Below, one piece after another: positions 17,573 through 25,855 of a stretch of 64,000 nucleotides of DNA. The notes under the pieces are model-generated. The model had not been told where the DNA came from. It did not search any database and worked only from the letters and a program-made list of their open reading frames with translations. Each line of letters begins with the position of its first letter. Position 1 is the first letter of the stretch. This DNA comes from Altericroceibacterium endophyticum (GTDB lineage: Bacteria > Pseudomonadota > Alphaproteobacteria > Sphingomonadales > Sphingomonadaceae). The DNA lies in NCBI RefSeq assembly GCF_009827595.1, contig NZ_WTYT01000001.1:248001-312000 (forward strand), written 5' to 3'. The position numbers and the translations under genes are program-made.

Positions 17573-20500
17573 GTGGCGGAAGATATGACGCAGACCATCG
17601 ATATGGATGATGAAACAACGGACACCGCATCCGCGCGGCGACATGTCTGGCGATTCGTCCTGCTCGGTCTGCTGGCATTTTTGCTGGTCGTGCTGGGTGT
17701 CGCCTGGTGGCAACGCGAATCAATCGCGGATCGGCTGATCACCGATACGCTCGCCTCCTATGGCATAGAGGCGCGCTATAATATCGAGCGCATTGGTGCC
17801 GATCAGCAGGTGCTGACTGATATCGTGATTGGCGATCCGGAAAATCCGGACATGACGATCGAACGCGCGCAAATGCAAATAAGTCCGCGATTCGGCCTGC
17901 CGGACATTGCTGAAATCCGGCTGATCAAGCCTCACCTGCGTGCACGGTTTACCAATGGTGCATTTGATCTGGGCGCGCTCAATCCGTTGCTGGAAGGTGG
18001 TGACGGCGGGCCGTTCGAATTGCCGAATATCAATCTCCGCATTGTTGATGGCCGGGCGAGTGTCACGACCGACTATGGCAATGTGGGCGCTGCGCTGTCG
18101 GGCTCCGGCAATTTGCAGGGCGGATTTACCGCGCAAATGGCGGCAGTGTCCCCCGGTCTGACCGTTTTGGAATGCGATATACGCTCCGTTCAGCTGACCG
18201 GGCAGCTGGCGATCCGGTCAGAGCAGCCTGAGTTCAAAGGTCCGCTTTCGCTTCGCCGCGTGAAATGCGCGGGGCAGGGCATCTCGACCGGACAGGCACA
18301 GGCCGATCTTGACCTGGTGATCGATCGCGACCTTTCTGGCGGTGAGGGGAAACTCGATCTCAAACTGGCCGATCTGATTGTCGGAGCAAACCGTCTGCGC
18401 CACCTGACGGGCGGGATGGATGGTGAGTGGCGGAATGATTCGCTCAATATGGGTTATGATCTGACCGGTCGTAATCTGAGGACGCCGGTGTTGGCTTTGG
18501 AGCGGGCCGCGGCCACGGGGGCGATCCGCAGTCATGCCGGGCTGTCCGATTATGACGTGACGGGCGAGGCCAGTGGGCGCAATATTCGCATGGGCGAATT
18601 TGTGAACACATCCCTGAACGACGCGGCAAGCGCAGCAGGTGACACCTTACTCGGCCCCATCCTTTCTCGCATCGCGGATAATCTTAAGAGTGAGGAGGCG
18701 CGTAGCCGCTTTTCCGGTGAGTTCAGCTACCGCGCGGGGAAGGACGGTCGGCATCTCGATATCCCACGTGCGCGGCTTTGGGGCGGTAGCGGCGACGCGC
18801 TGATGTCCGTTTCACGCGTGAGCTTTGACCAAACCAATGAAGAAGCAGGGCGTTTCTTCGGTAATTTTACGAGCGGCGGGCGCGGTCTGCCGCGAATTGC
18901 CGGGCGTATGGAAAAGAGCGGCAATGGGCGAACTGTTTTGCGTTTGACCATGGCTGACTATGCTGCGGATGATAATTCACTGGCGATCCCTGAATTGATC
19001 GTGCTGCAGGATGGCTCTGGCCGGCTAGGTTTTTCCGGACGGCTGGCGGCCAGCGGCAGGCTACCGGGCGGCCGCGCGGATGATCTGCTGGTCCCGCTAT
19101 CGGGCAATATCTCGGCAGACGGCGTTCTCTCACTCTGGAGGCGCTGCGCCGATATTCGCTTTGGCCGGTTGCAGCTCGCCAATCTGAGGGTGGAAGACCG
19201 AAGTCTGCGGCTCTGTCCGGCGCAGGGCCAGCCTATCCTGCGCTATGGCGCGAAGGGGCTGAAATTGTCAGCCGGCGTGCCTCAGCTCGATCTGGCTGGG
19301 TATCTTGGAGAAACACCGATTCGCTTGCGCAGTGGCGCGGTGGGCATTGCCTATCCGGGCAAGATCGCCGCGCGCGATATTCACGTTGGCCTGGGGCCGG
19401 TCGCCACCGCATCAACTTTCCTGATCAGCGATTTAAGAGCTGGGGTTGATCTGGATGGCGGAATTTCCGGAGGATTCGCGGGTGCGGATGTGAAGCTGGC
19501 CGCTGTGCCGCTCGACATTCTGGACCTCGCCGGCAGCTGGCAATTCGCCGATGGCGTCCTGCGTTTGACCGGCGGCGGATTCCGATTGGAAGACCGTTCA
19601 GACAGCGCACGGTTCGAGCCGTTGGTAGGGCGCGACGCTGACCTGACGCTTGAGGATAATCGTATCACCGCCGCCGCAATTCTGCGTGACCCCGGCAGCA
19701 ACCGGGAAGTTACTCGCGCGGCCATCACGCATGATCTGGCCACTGGCAGCGGCGATGCCGACCTCAGGGTGGATGGTCTGGTCTTTGATGAGGATATGCA
19801 GCCCAGCGATCTCACGCAGCTGGCGCTCGGCGTGGTCGCCAATGTCGATGGGATTGTGACCGGTCGCGGCAAAATAGCCTGGAATGAAGCAGGCATCACC
19901 AGCAGTGGCCGTTTCTCCAGCAGCAATTTGGATCTCGCCGCGCCCTTTGGTCCGGTAAGAGGGGCATCTGGCACGCTCAACTTCACCGATTTGCTTGGCC
20001 TGACGACCGCACCGGGACAGACAATCCAGGTCGCCTCGGTCGATCCGGGCATCGAAGTGTTCGATGGCGAAGTCTCCTTTCAGATCCTGCGTGGAGAGAC
20101 AATTGCGGTTGAGGGCGGGAAATGGCCGTTCGTCGGCGGTTCGCTCACCCTCCGGCCTGTACGGATAAATCTGGGGCTGGATGAAACCCGCAGCTACATC
20201 TTCGAAATCGAAGGACTGGATGCGGCGAAATTTGTCGATCGGATGGGGCTTGCCAATCTTAGCGCCAGCGGAATCTTCGACGGGACATTGCCCGTGGTGT
20301 TCAGCGGAGAAAATGGCGCGATCGAAGGCGGCTTGCTGCTGTCTCGTCCGCCCGGCGGCAATGTCTCCTACGTGGGTGAGCTATCCTATGAGGATTTGTC
20401 GCCCATGGCCGATTTTGCCTTCGATGCCTTGCGCTCGCTGGATTACCGACAAATGCGAATCGGAATGGATGGGCCGCTGACGGGCGAAATCGTCACCCGA

Positions 20501-20797
20501 GTGCGCTTCGACGGGGTCAGTCAGGGGGACGGTGCCTCCAACAATATCATCACCCGCCAGATTGCGCGGCTACCTCTGCGTTTCGACGTTAATGTGCGTG
20601 CGCCATTTTATAAGTTGATTGGGTCGCTCAGTTCTCTTTACGATCCGGCCGCTGTGCGCGACCCGCGTGATCTTGGCTTGATCGATGTCGAAGGCGATAT
20701 GCTCGACCGGCAAGTGACGGACAGTGAATTGCCAGGCGGCGACGCCGGAAAAGAAAATCCCACCATTCAGTCCAGTGAAAGCGAGACTATGCCATGA
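17573..20797 (+). CDS. ydbH: YdbH-family AsmA-like protein, intermembrane lipid transport
   Basis: 1074 residues from GTG 17573, or 1070 from ATG 17585; neither has a strong ribosome site. One N-terminal transmembrane helix (about residues 25-47, FVLLGLLAFLLVVLGVAWW) follows a short acidic/basic cytoplasmic start; the rest is a long periplasmic beta-rich region with repeating LxLxGxL patterns and a C-terminal part matching the YdbH/dicarboxylate-transport-like domain. In E. coli, YdbH is one of three redundant AsmA-like bridges (with TamB and YhdP) moving phospholipids to the outer membrane. The call is confirmed by context: it is followed with a 4-base overlap by ynbE and then by ydbL. Confidence 0.88.
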   Translation: MAEDMTQTIDMDDETTDTASARRHVWRFVLLGLLAFLLVVLGVAWWQRESIADRLITDTLASYGIEARYNIERIGADQQVLTDIVIGDPENPDMTIERAQMQISPRFGLPDIAEIRLIKPHLRARFTNGAFDLGALNPLLEGGDGGPFELPNINLRIVDGRASVTTDYGNVGAALSGSGNLQGGFTAQMAAVSPGLTVLECDIRSVQLTGQLAIRSEQPEFKGPLSLRRVKCAGQGISTGQAQADLDLVIDRDLSGGEGKLDLKLADLIVGANRLRHLTGGMDGEWRNDSLNMGYDLTGRNLRTPVLALERAAATGAIRSHAGLSDYDVTGEASGRNIRMGEFVNTSLNDAASAAGDTLLGPILSRIADNLKSEEARSRFSGEFSYRAGKDGRHLDIPRARLWGGSGDALMSVSRVSFDQTNEEAGRFFGNFTSGGRGLPRIAGRMEKSGNGRTVLRLTMADYAADDNSLAIPELIVLQDGSGRLGFSGRLAASGRLPGGRADDLLVPLSGNISADGVLSLWRRCADIRFGRLQLANLRVEDRSLRLCPAQGQPILRYGAKGLKLSAGVPQLDLAGYLGETPIRLRSGAVGIAYPGKIAARDIHVGLGPVATASTFLISDLRAGVDLDGGISGGFAGADVKLAAVPLDILDLAGSWQFADGVLRLTGGGFRLEDRSDSARFEPLVGRDADLTLEDNRITAAAILRDPGSNREVTRAAITHDLATGSGDADLRVDGLVFDEDMQPSDLTQLALGVVANVDGIVTGRGKIAWNEAGITSSGRFSSSNLDLAAPFGPVRGASGTLNFTDLLGLTTAPGQTIQVASVDPGIEVFDGEVSFQILRGETIAVEGGKWPFVGGSLTLRPVRINLGLDETRSYIFEIEGLDAAKFVDRMGLANLSASGIFDGTLPVVFSGENGAIEGGLLLSRPPGGNVSYVGELSYEDLSPMADFAFDALRSLDYRQMRIGMDGPLTGEIVTRVRFDGVSQGDGASNNIITRQIARLPLRFDVNVRAPFYKLIGSLSSLYDPAAVRDPRDLGLIDVEGDMLDRQVTDSELPGGDAGKENPTIQSSESETMP

Positions 20798-21039
20798 GGC
20801 AAGCAAGACAGATTGTGGCTGCCCGTTGCGGGGGCACGGGCCAGCGCGGCGTTACTGGCCGCATGCTGGCGTTGCTTACTCCCTTATGCGGCGCAGCGGT
20901 ACTTGGAGGATGCATATCCATCAATGCGCCGGATAAGCCTATCGTGATCGAGCTGAATATAAATATCACGCAGGAAGTGATCTATCGGTTGGCAGAAGAT
21001 GCTGGCAACACGATTGAAGACAATCCGGATATTTTCTGA
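20794..21039 (+). CDS. ynbE: YnbE-family outer-membrane lipoprotein
   Basis: 81 residues from ATG 20794, which overlaps the ydbH stop as ATGA; a second ATG at 20863 gives a 58-residue form with a more typical signal peptide (MLALLTPLCGAAVLGGC). The lipobox is LGGC with the lipidated Cys at residue 40 of the long form. The mature part, about 40 residues, holds the family core INAPDKPIVIELNINITQEV, predicted to pair by beta-strand with the C-terminus of YdbH at the outer membrane. Which start is used decides whether there is a 23-residue polar leader. Confidence 0.88.
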   Translation: MRQARQIVAARCGGTGQRGVTGRMLALLTPLCGAAVLGGCISINAPDKPIVIELNINITQEVIYRLAEDAGNTIEDNPDIF

Positions 21040-21095
21040 ATGCTCAGGCGTTCTGAGATACTATTGGTGATACGCGGAAACAGAGGCAGATGATT

Positions 21096-21506
21096 ATGAA
21101 ACAGACAGCCATCACAAAGAAAATATCCGCGCGGGCGCTAGCAGCAGTTGGCGCTGCAGCCGTTCTGGCCAGCGCCTTCGGCAGCCCGGCTCTGGCGCAG
21201 CGTGACCCCGCATACGCGCAGGCGCGGGCGCAGGGTAAAGTGGGCGAAAAGATGGACGGTTATCTGGGGATTGTCGGTTCCGGTGACGCGCAATTGCGCA
21301 GTCTGGTCGACGATATCAACATCAAGCGCCGCGCTGTCTACGCTGACAAGGCCAAAGCCGCCAATGCGACGCTGGAGGAATACGCTTTCACTGCAGGCTG
21401 TCTCGCCATTTCCCGGACCGAGCCTGGTGAAAAATATCAGGCGCCCTCAGGCGACTGGAAAACCCGCACGTCATCGGCTCCGGAGCGAGATCCTCGCTGC
21501 CCCTGA
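21096..21506 (+). CDS. ydbL: YdbL-family (DUF1318) periplasmic protein
   Basis: 136 residues from ATG 21096, nine bases after AGAGG; an ATG two codons earlier at 21090 is too close to the site. Signal peptide through about residue 34 (cleavage near ALAQ). The family core is AQARAQGKVGEKMDGYLGIV and DDINIKRRAVYADKAKA, followed by a C-terminal tail with two Cys (GCLAI, RCP) that could form a disulfide. In E. coli YdbL acts as a periplasmic chaperone that helps YdbH and YnbE interact properly. Third gene of the ydbH-ynbE-ydbL operon. Confidence 0.9.
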   Translation: MKQTAITKKISARALAAVGAAAVLASAFGSPALAQRDPAYAQARAQGKVGEKMDGYLGIVGSGDAQLRSLVDDINIKRRAVYADKAKAANATLEEYAFTAGCLAISRTEPGEKYQAPSGDWKTRTSSAPERDPRCP

Positions 21507-21588
21507 TTAATCCGTAAGATCAGGGTTTATGCGCTTGTCTCAGGCACTTCTGGGGTAAGCGCCGGGAGAGTTTTCCGCTGTCAAATGG

Positions 21589-21676
21589 TTGACTCGTTCA
21601 TATGCCCCGCCTAAGGGGGCCGCGCCCTTAGGGGGTAGCTCATTGCTCATGTCTGAAACTGTCTCTAAGGAGACAG
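21589..21676 (+). promoter_or_regulatory. Leader of the atpIBEF'F operon: possible promoter and two hairpins, one over the ribosome site
   Basis: A TTGACT (21589) with TAAGGG 17 bases later is a weak promoter candidate. CCTAAGGG (21610-21617) pairs with CCCTTAGG (21625-21632). Then CTGTCTC (21659-21665) pairs with GAGACAG (21670-21676) around a TAAG loop, so the AAGGAG ribosome site of atpI is half in the loop and half in the stem. Confidence 0.45.
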
Positions 21677-21678
21677 GC

Positions 21679-21996
21679 ATGAGTGATGAAACGCCCGGAC
21701 GGGAACCCATTGGTGAGGATGCGCGGATCGATGCGCTTGATGCTCGGCTTAAGGCCGCGCGCGAGCGGGAAGATCATCGCAACCGACCGCAAGTGCAGGG
21801 TGCCGATGCGAATTATCGTATGGGTAACCGGGTATTGGCGGAATTACTTGGTGGGCTCATCGGTGGCGCGCTTATTGGTTGGGTAATCGACCGGTTTGCT
21901 GATACGTCGCCTTGGGGACTGTTAGTGATGTTGACCTTAGGGATCATCGTTGCTTTCAGGAATATTATACGGATTTCGAACCGGCGATCCGACTGA
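21679..21996 (+). CDS. atpI: ATP synthase assembly protein AtpI
   Basis: 105 residues from ATG 21679 with AAGGAG upstream. Polar, charged N-terminal half, then two transmembrane helices (about residues 53-72 and 78-97: VLAELLGGLIGGALIGWVID, then LLVMLTLGIIVAF), the standard alphaproteobacterial AtpI layout with the GGLIGG helix motif. AtpI aids assembly of the c-ring. First gene of the F0 operon. Confidence 0.92.
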   Translation: MSDETPGREPIGEDARIDALDARLKAAREREDHRNRPQVQGADANYRMGNRVLAELLGGLIGGALIGWVIDRFADTSPWGLLVMLTLGIIVAFRNIIRISNRRSD

Positions 21997-22063
21997 CGAA
22001 TTCTCAAAAGGAATTCACCGGATGGCCGTTTTTATTTTGGCGTTAGGGTAGGGGCGCGAAACA

Positions 22064-22852
22064 GTGGCAGCCGAACAGGCCAAAGTCGACCCGATGCACC
22101 AGTTCACGATCGAACCGATTCTCGGTTCGCAGAACTGGGAAATCGCCGGCTACAACATTGCATTCACCAACAGTGCATTGTGGATGGGCCTCGCGGCCAT
22201 CGCATTGTGGCTGTTCGTTTTCGGCGGCATGAAGCGTCAGCTCGTGCCCGGCCGTTGGCAAATGGCGGTGGAAAGTTTCACCGGCTTCATCGATGACATG
22301 CTGGAAGCGAATATCGGCAAGGCCGGGCGCAAATATGTGCCCTATGTCTTCTCGCTGTTCATGTTCATCCTGTTTGCCAATATTCTGGGCCTGCTGCCCG
22401 TCGGTCTGTTTGGGGTTCATCCCTTTACCTTCACCAGCCATTTCACAGTGACTGGTGTGCTGGCGCTGCTGTCCTTTTCGATCGTTCTGGTCGTGGGATT
22501 TGCGAAGCACGGCTTCCGTTTCTTCTCGCTGTTCATTCCACACGGTACGCCCGTGGTGATGATGCCGCTGATCTTCTTCGTCGAACTGGCGAGCTTCATG
22601 GTGCGGCCGTTCTCTCTCGCATTGCGGTTGTTTGTTGCGATGATGGCTGGGCACCTTCTGCTTGAAGTGCTTTCGAGCTTCGTCATCAGCGGCTTTAATA
22701 ACGGCATTGGCACCAGCGTGATCGTTGTCATCCCGACCTTCCTGCTGATGATCGGGATCTGCGCGCTGGAGCTGCTGGTCGCCGGTATTCAGGCTTATGT
22801 TTTTGCCTTGTTGACTTCGCTTTACATCAACGACGCAGAAAACCTTCACTGA
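22064..22852 (+). CDS. atpB: F0F1 ATP synthase subunit a
   Basis: 262 residues starting at GTG 22064 (VAAEQAKVDPMHQF), preceded by AGGGTAGGGG. Several transmembrane helices; the essential Arg lies in SLALRLFVAMMAGHLLL of the fifth, and NILGLLPVG is also typical. Subunit a holds the two proton half-channels next to the c-ring. 67 bases after atpI. Confidence 0.97.
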   Translation: MAAEQAKVDPMHQFTIEPILGSQNWEIAGYNIAFTNSALWMGLAAIALWLFVFGGMKRQLVPGRWQMAVESFTGFIDDMLEANIGKAGRKYVPYVFSLFMFILFANILGLLPVGLFGVHPFTFTSHFTVTGVLALLSFSIVLVVGFAKHGFRFFSLFIPHGTPVVMMPLIFFVELASFMVRPFSLALRLFVAMMAGHLLLEVLSSFVISGFNNGIGTSVIVVIPTFLLMIGICALELLVAGIQAYVFALLTSLYINDAENLH

Positions 22853-22898
22853 TCTTTTTACTTGATACTCAAACGGTTTAATCAAAGGAGTTTTTGAA

Positions 22899-23126
22899 AT
22901 GGACGCAGAAGCCGCAAAGCTGCTCGGAGCTGGTCTCGCCGCTATTGGTGCGGGTCTTGCATCGCTCGGCGTGGGTAACGTCTTCGCCAAGTTCCTGGAA
23001 GGCGCACTGCGCAATCCGGGTGCTGCTGACGCACAGCAGGGTCGCCTGTTCATCGGCTTCGCAGCCGCCGAACTTCTGGGCCTGCTTTCTTTCGTTGTCG
23101 CGATCATCCTGCTTTTCGTCGCGTAA
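22899..23126 (+). CDS. atpE: F0F1 ATP synthase subunit c
   Basis: 75 residues, two-helix hairpin. Helix 1 has the Gly/Ala-rich GAGLAAIGAGLASLGVG pattern; the polar loop is RNPGAADAQQGR; the proton-carrying acidic residue is Glu58 in AAAELLGLLSF. A strong AAAGGAG site precedes ATG 22899, fitting the high copy number of subunit c. A 13-base hairpin follows the gene. Confidence 0.98.
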   Translation: MDAEAAKLLGAGLAAIGAGLASLGVGNVFAKFLEGALRNPGAADAQQGRLFIGFAAAELLGLLSFVVAIILLFVA

Positions 23127-23144
23127 CGAAACCGAACACATCTG

Positions 23145-23176
23145 CGACACCGATCGGTGAAAGCCGGTCGGTGTCG
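23145..23176 (+). repeat. Intercistronic hairpin between atpE and atpF'
   Basis: Arms CGACACCGATCGG (23145-23157) and CCGGTCGGTGTCG (23164-23176), 12 Watson-Crick pairs and one G-U, with a TGAAAG loop. No T run follows, so it is more likely a stabiliser of the upstream atpE mRNA or a partial terminator than a full stop. Confidence 0.75.
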
Positions 23177-23208
23177 TGTTTCCTCTCCTGTTTATTTCGG
23201 ACTGACCG

Positions 23209-23703
23209 ATGCCCCAGATAGAACAGCTCGCAGCGACCTATTCGAGTCAGATTTTCTGGCTCCTGGTGATTTTCGGCCTGGTTTTCTTCGTGATCGGCCG
23301 TGGGATGGTTCCCAAGGTTATGGATACCGTCGCTCAGCGCGACAAGCAGATCTCCGATGACCTCGCCGCCGCCGAAGCCGCCCGCGCAGATGCGGATAAG
23401 CGGGAAGAGGAATGGCGTCAGCGCGAGAATGAAAACCGTGCCCAGGCACAAGCCGTAATCGCCGATGCCAAAGCTCAGGCCGCCTCCAAAACGGAAAGCA
23501 AACTCGCTTCCGCGCAGGAACGGGTTGATGCAAGGCTTGCCGAAGCCGAAGCGCGTATTAACGCGGCTCGCGACGAAGCAGCTAATGAAATTCAGTCTGT
23601 TGCCAGTGAAGCCGCCCAGGATATCGTGGCGCGTCTTGCCGGCATGAATGTGGCCAAACAAAGCGCCACGGCTGCGGTGAAGAAAGCATTGATCAATGGC
23701 TAA
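23209..23703 (+). CDS. atpF': F0F1 ATP synthase subunit b'
   Basis: 164 residues. One N-terminal membrane helix (IFWLLVIFGLVFFVIGRGMV, about residues 15-34) followed by a long Ala/Glu/Arg-rich coiled coil, the layout of the b-type stator stalk. It is the first of two b-like genes, as in phototrophs and Alphaproteobacteria where b and b' form a heterodimer. The PQIEQLAATYSSQIFWL start is typical of b'. Overlaps atpF by 8 bases. Confidence 0.93.
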   Translation: MPQIEQLAATYSSQIFWLLVIFGLVFFVIGRGMVPKVMDTVAQRDKQISDDLAAAEAARADADKREEEWRQRENENRAQAQAVIADAKAQAASKTESKLASAQERVDARLAEAEARINAARDEAANEIQSVASEAAQDIVARLAGMNVAKQSATAAVKKALING

Positions 23704-24262
23704 TCACCCCGAAGTCTTTACTACCGTCGATCCTGATGCAGGCCAGTTCGCAGAACAGCCTCACGATGCAGGACATGTAGAACCCACCGCTTTCGGCCTG
23801 GAAGCATTCCAGTGGGTCGCAATTTCCATGACCGTTTTGATCCTCATCATGGTGGTCAAGAAGGTTCCATCTCTGCTGGCCAGCAGTCTCGATGGCCGAA
23901 TTGCCGCAATTCGTGAGCAGTTGGACGATGCGAAGAAATTGCGCGCCGAAGCCGAAGAACTGCGTCAGGAATATGCTTCCAAAATCGCCAATGCTGAAAA
24001 AGATGCGGCAATGATGGTGGAACATGCCCGGACCGAAGCCGAAGCAATCGTGACCAAAGCGGAGGAAGATTCCTCATTGATGGTTGCCCGGCGTCAGCAG
24101 ATGGCGGAAGACAAGATCGCAGCAGCCGAGCGCGCTGCTATTGAAGAGCTTCGCACCAAGACGGCCAATGCGGCGACCTCCGCCGCACGCAGCCTGATTG
24201 CTGATAAATACGAAGCTGAAGGTGATCGTCAGTTGGTGGATTCGACCATCTCCGATCTGTGA
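23696..24262 (+). CDS. atpF: F0F1 ATP synthase subunit b
   Basis: 188 residues. A polar 35-residue N-terminus, one membrane helix (about residues 38-56, WVAISMTVLILIMVVKK) and a long charged coiled coil (KKLRAEAEELRQEYASKIANAE). Second half of the b/b' stator. Overlaps atpF' by 8 bases and ends the F0 operon before a terminator; the F1 genes (atpHAGDC) are not in this window. Confidence 0.94.
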   Translation: MANHPEVFTTVDPDAGQFAEQPHDAGHVEPTAFGLEAFQWVAISMTVLILIMVVKKVPSLLASSLDGRIAAIREQLDDAKKLRAEAEELRQEYASKIANAEKDAAMMVEHARTEAEAIVTKAEEDSSLMVARRQQMAEDKIAAAERAAIEELRTKTANAATSAARSLIADKYEAEGDRQLVDSTISDL

Positions 24263-24291
24263 TCAGAATTGCTTTATTGCGATAAGGGAAG

Positions 24292-24315
24292 CGGGGCCTC
24301 GACAGGCCCCGTTTT
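24292..24315 (+). terminator. Intrinsic terminator of the F0 operon
   Basis: Perfect 8-base arms CGGGGCCT and AGGCCCCG with loop CGAC, followed by TTTT. About 30 bases after the atpF stop. Confidence 0.92.
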
Positions 24316-24404
24316 CGGATCTGTCAGGAAATAATCGGTCATCCGTGTCGCGATGATCTGCACCGCATTCTGACAGCCAAACCCTCCAAGCAGTATCGTG
24401 CGGT

Positions 24405-25604
24405 CTACGCAGCAGCTTTCAAGGCAATGGCTTCGCCTGCTGCCACCGCGCTGGCCCATGCCCATTGAAAATTATAGCCGCCGAGCCAGCCTGTGACATC
24501 AACAGCTTCCCCAATGACGTAAAGGCCAGGCATGGAGCGGGCCTCCATTGTCTTGGACGACAGTTCTTTGGTGCTCACACCGCCTACTGTGACTTCGGCT
24601 TTGGCAAATCCCTCACTGCCGCTGGGCGTGAAGGTCCAGCTTTTAAGCCGCTCTTCCGCCGCGTTGAGGCGTTTGTCGGTCAAACTCCCGATCTCACCGT
24701 CCAGCCCCAGTTTGGTCAGCAAGGCCGTACTCAGGCGATCAGGCAGTTCGCCGCTCAGAACGCGGCCAATGGATTGCTGCGGCTTTTCCCGCTTGGCATC
24801 ACTCAGGAATCCAGTGGGATGATCCGGCAGAAAGTTGACGGCGATATTCTCGCCATTTTGCCAATAGGAAGAGATTTGCAGAATAGCGGGGCCAGACAGA
24901 CCGCGATGTGTGAACAGTGCAGCCTCACGAAACCGGGTCTTGCCCGATATGGTCACAACATCGGCGCTCACGCCTGACAATTCGCGAAACAACGCTTCAT
25001 CAGCGCCTAAGGTAAGGGGCACCAGAGCCGGGCGCGGCTGAACGATCTTGAGACCGAATTTCCGCGCCAGTTCATAGGCAAATGTGCTGCCACCGATCTT
25101 GGGTATCGAGGGTCCGCCAGTTGCCACGACACAGGTTGGCGCTCGAACGGTACGATCCGCGAGCGTGCAGGAATAGTGACCATCCGAATGCGTAGTGTCC
25201 CCCAGGGTCACATTGCACTCAATCTCGACTGCACCCTTGGCACATTCCTCCAAGAGCATGTCGACAATTTGCCGCGCTGATTCATCGCAGAACAGCTGAC
25301 CCAGCGTCTTTTCGTGCCAGGCGATGTGATAGCTTTCGACCAGATCCAGAAAATCCTGCGCGGAATACCGGCTGAGCGCCGATTTGGCGAAATGCGGATT
25401 GGCGGAAATGAAACGGTCTGGGGCGCATTGAATATTGGTGAAATTGCAGCGCCCGCCGCCGGAAATCAGAATCTTGCGCCCGGGATTTGGGCCATGGTCT
25501 AGGATCAAGACGCGTTGTCCCCGCTGCCCGGCAATGGCCGCGCACATCAGGCCGGCGGCGCCAGCGCCGAGTACGATTGCGTCATAATGATCAGATGATG
25601 TCAT
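24405..25604 (-). CDS. NAD(P)/FAD-dependent oxidoreductase, HI0933/BaiN family
   Basis: 399 residues. FAD-binding Rossmann motif VLGAGAAGLMCAAIAG near residue 11, the family block GRKILISGGGRCNFTN near residue 43, VATGGPSIPKIGG in the middle, and the C-terminal LGGYNFQWAWASAVAAG that closes the FAD site. Soluble flavoprotein; the family includes BaiN-like and YhiN proteins of mostly unknown substrate. Single gene, facing the F0 terminator, with its own promoter region in the 250 bases upstream. No pathway partner is adjacent. Confidence 0.9.
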   Translation of the reverse strand: MTSSDHYDAIVLGAGAAGLMCAAIAGQRGQRVLILDHGPNPGRKILISGGGRCNFTNIQCAPDRFISANPHFAKSALSRYSAQDFLDLVESYHIAWHEKTLGQLFCDESARQIVDMLLEECAKGAVEIECNVTLGDTTHSDGHYSCTLADRTVRAPTCVVATGGPSIPKIGGSTFAYELARKFGLKIVQPRPALVPLTLGADEALFRELSGVSADVVTISGKTRFREAALFTHRGLSGPAILQISSYWQNGENIAVNFLPDHPTGFLSDAKREKPQQSIGRVLSGELPDRLSTALLTKLGLDGEIGSLTDKRLNAAEERLKSWTFTPSGSEGFAKAEVTVGGVSTKELSSKTMEARSMPGLYVIGEAVDVTGWLGGYNFQWAWASAVAAGEAIALKAAA

Positions 25605-25798
25605 AAGCGCGGCTCTAACCGCTGATCACCGCGCAGACCAGTGGCAGAAGCATGGCGGCTCCAAAAGTTCAGAGGAGCTGCGAAGCCGGGGCCTGCATCA
25701 TGCTTTGGTCAACGTGAGCGAAGACAACGTCGCTGTTTCGTTGGCAGAAGAGGATGGGGCGGAATAGGATGGATTGCAGGCTATCGCCAGCACATACG

Positions 25799-25833
25799 AA
25801 AAGGCGGCGCAGACCAATGGTGCGCCGCCTTTT
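25799..25833. terminator. Bidirectional terminator hairpin after the first SDR gene
   Basis: Arms AAGGCGGCGCA (25801-25811) and TGCGCCGCCTT (25821-25831) with extra A/T pairs outside and a 9-base loop. On the minus strand it serves the SDR gene ending at 25856. The stretch 25605-25798 has no convincing gene. Confidence 0.88.
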
Positions 25834-25855
25834 TTAACCTGATGGGAATGCGCCG

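Noticed and set aside
22043-23107. 354-codon open frame antisense to atpB/atpE
   Set aside because: Overlaps certain genes; composition is His/Gln/Arg-rich as expected from a GC-rich complementary frame.
25641-25800. Possible short gene between the BaiN-type gene and the SDR terminator
   Set aside because: Only 17-27 codon frames or one running into the SDR gene; the hairpin is explained as the SDR terminator.
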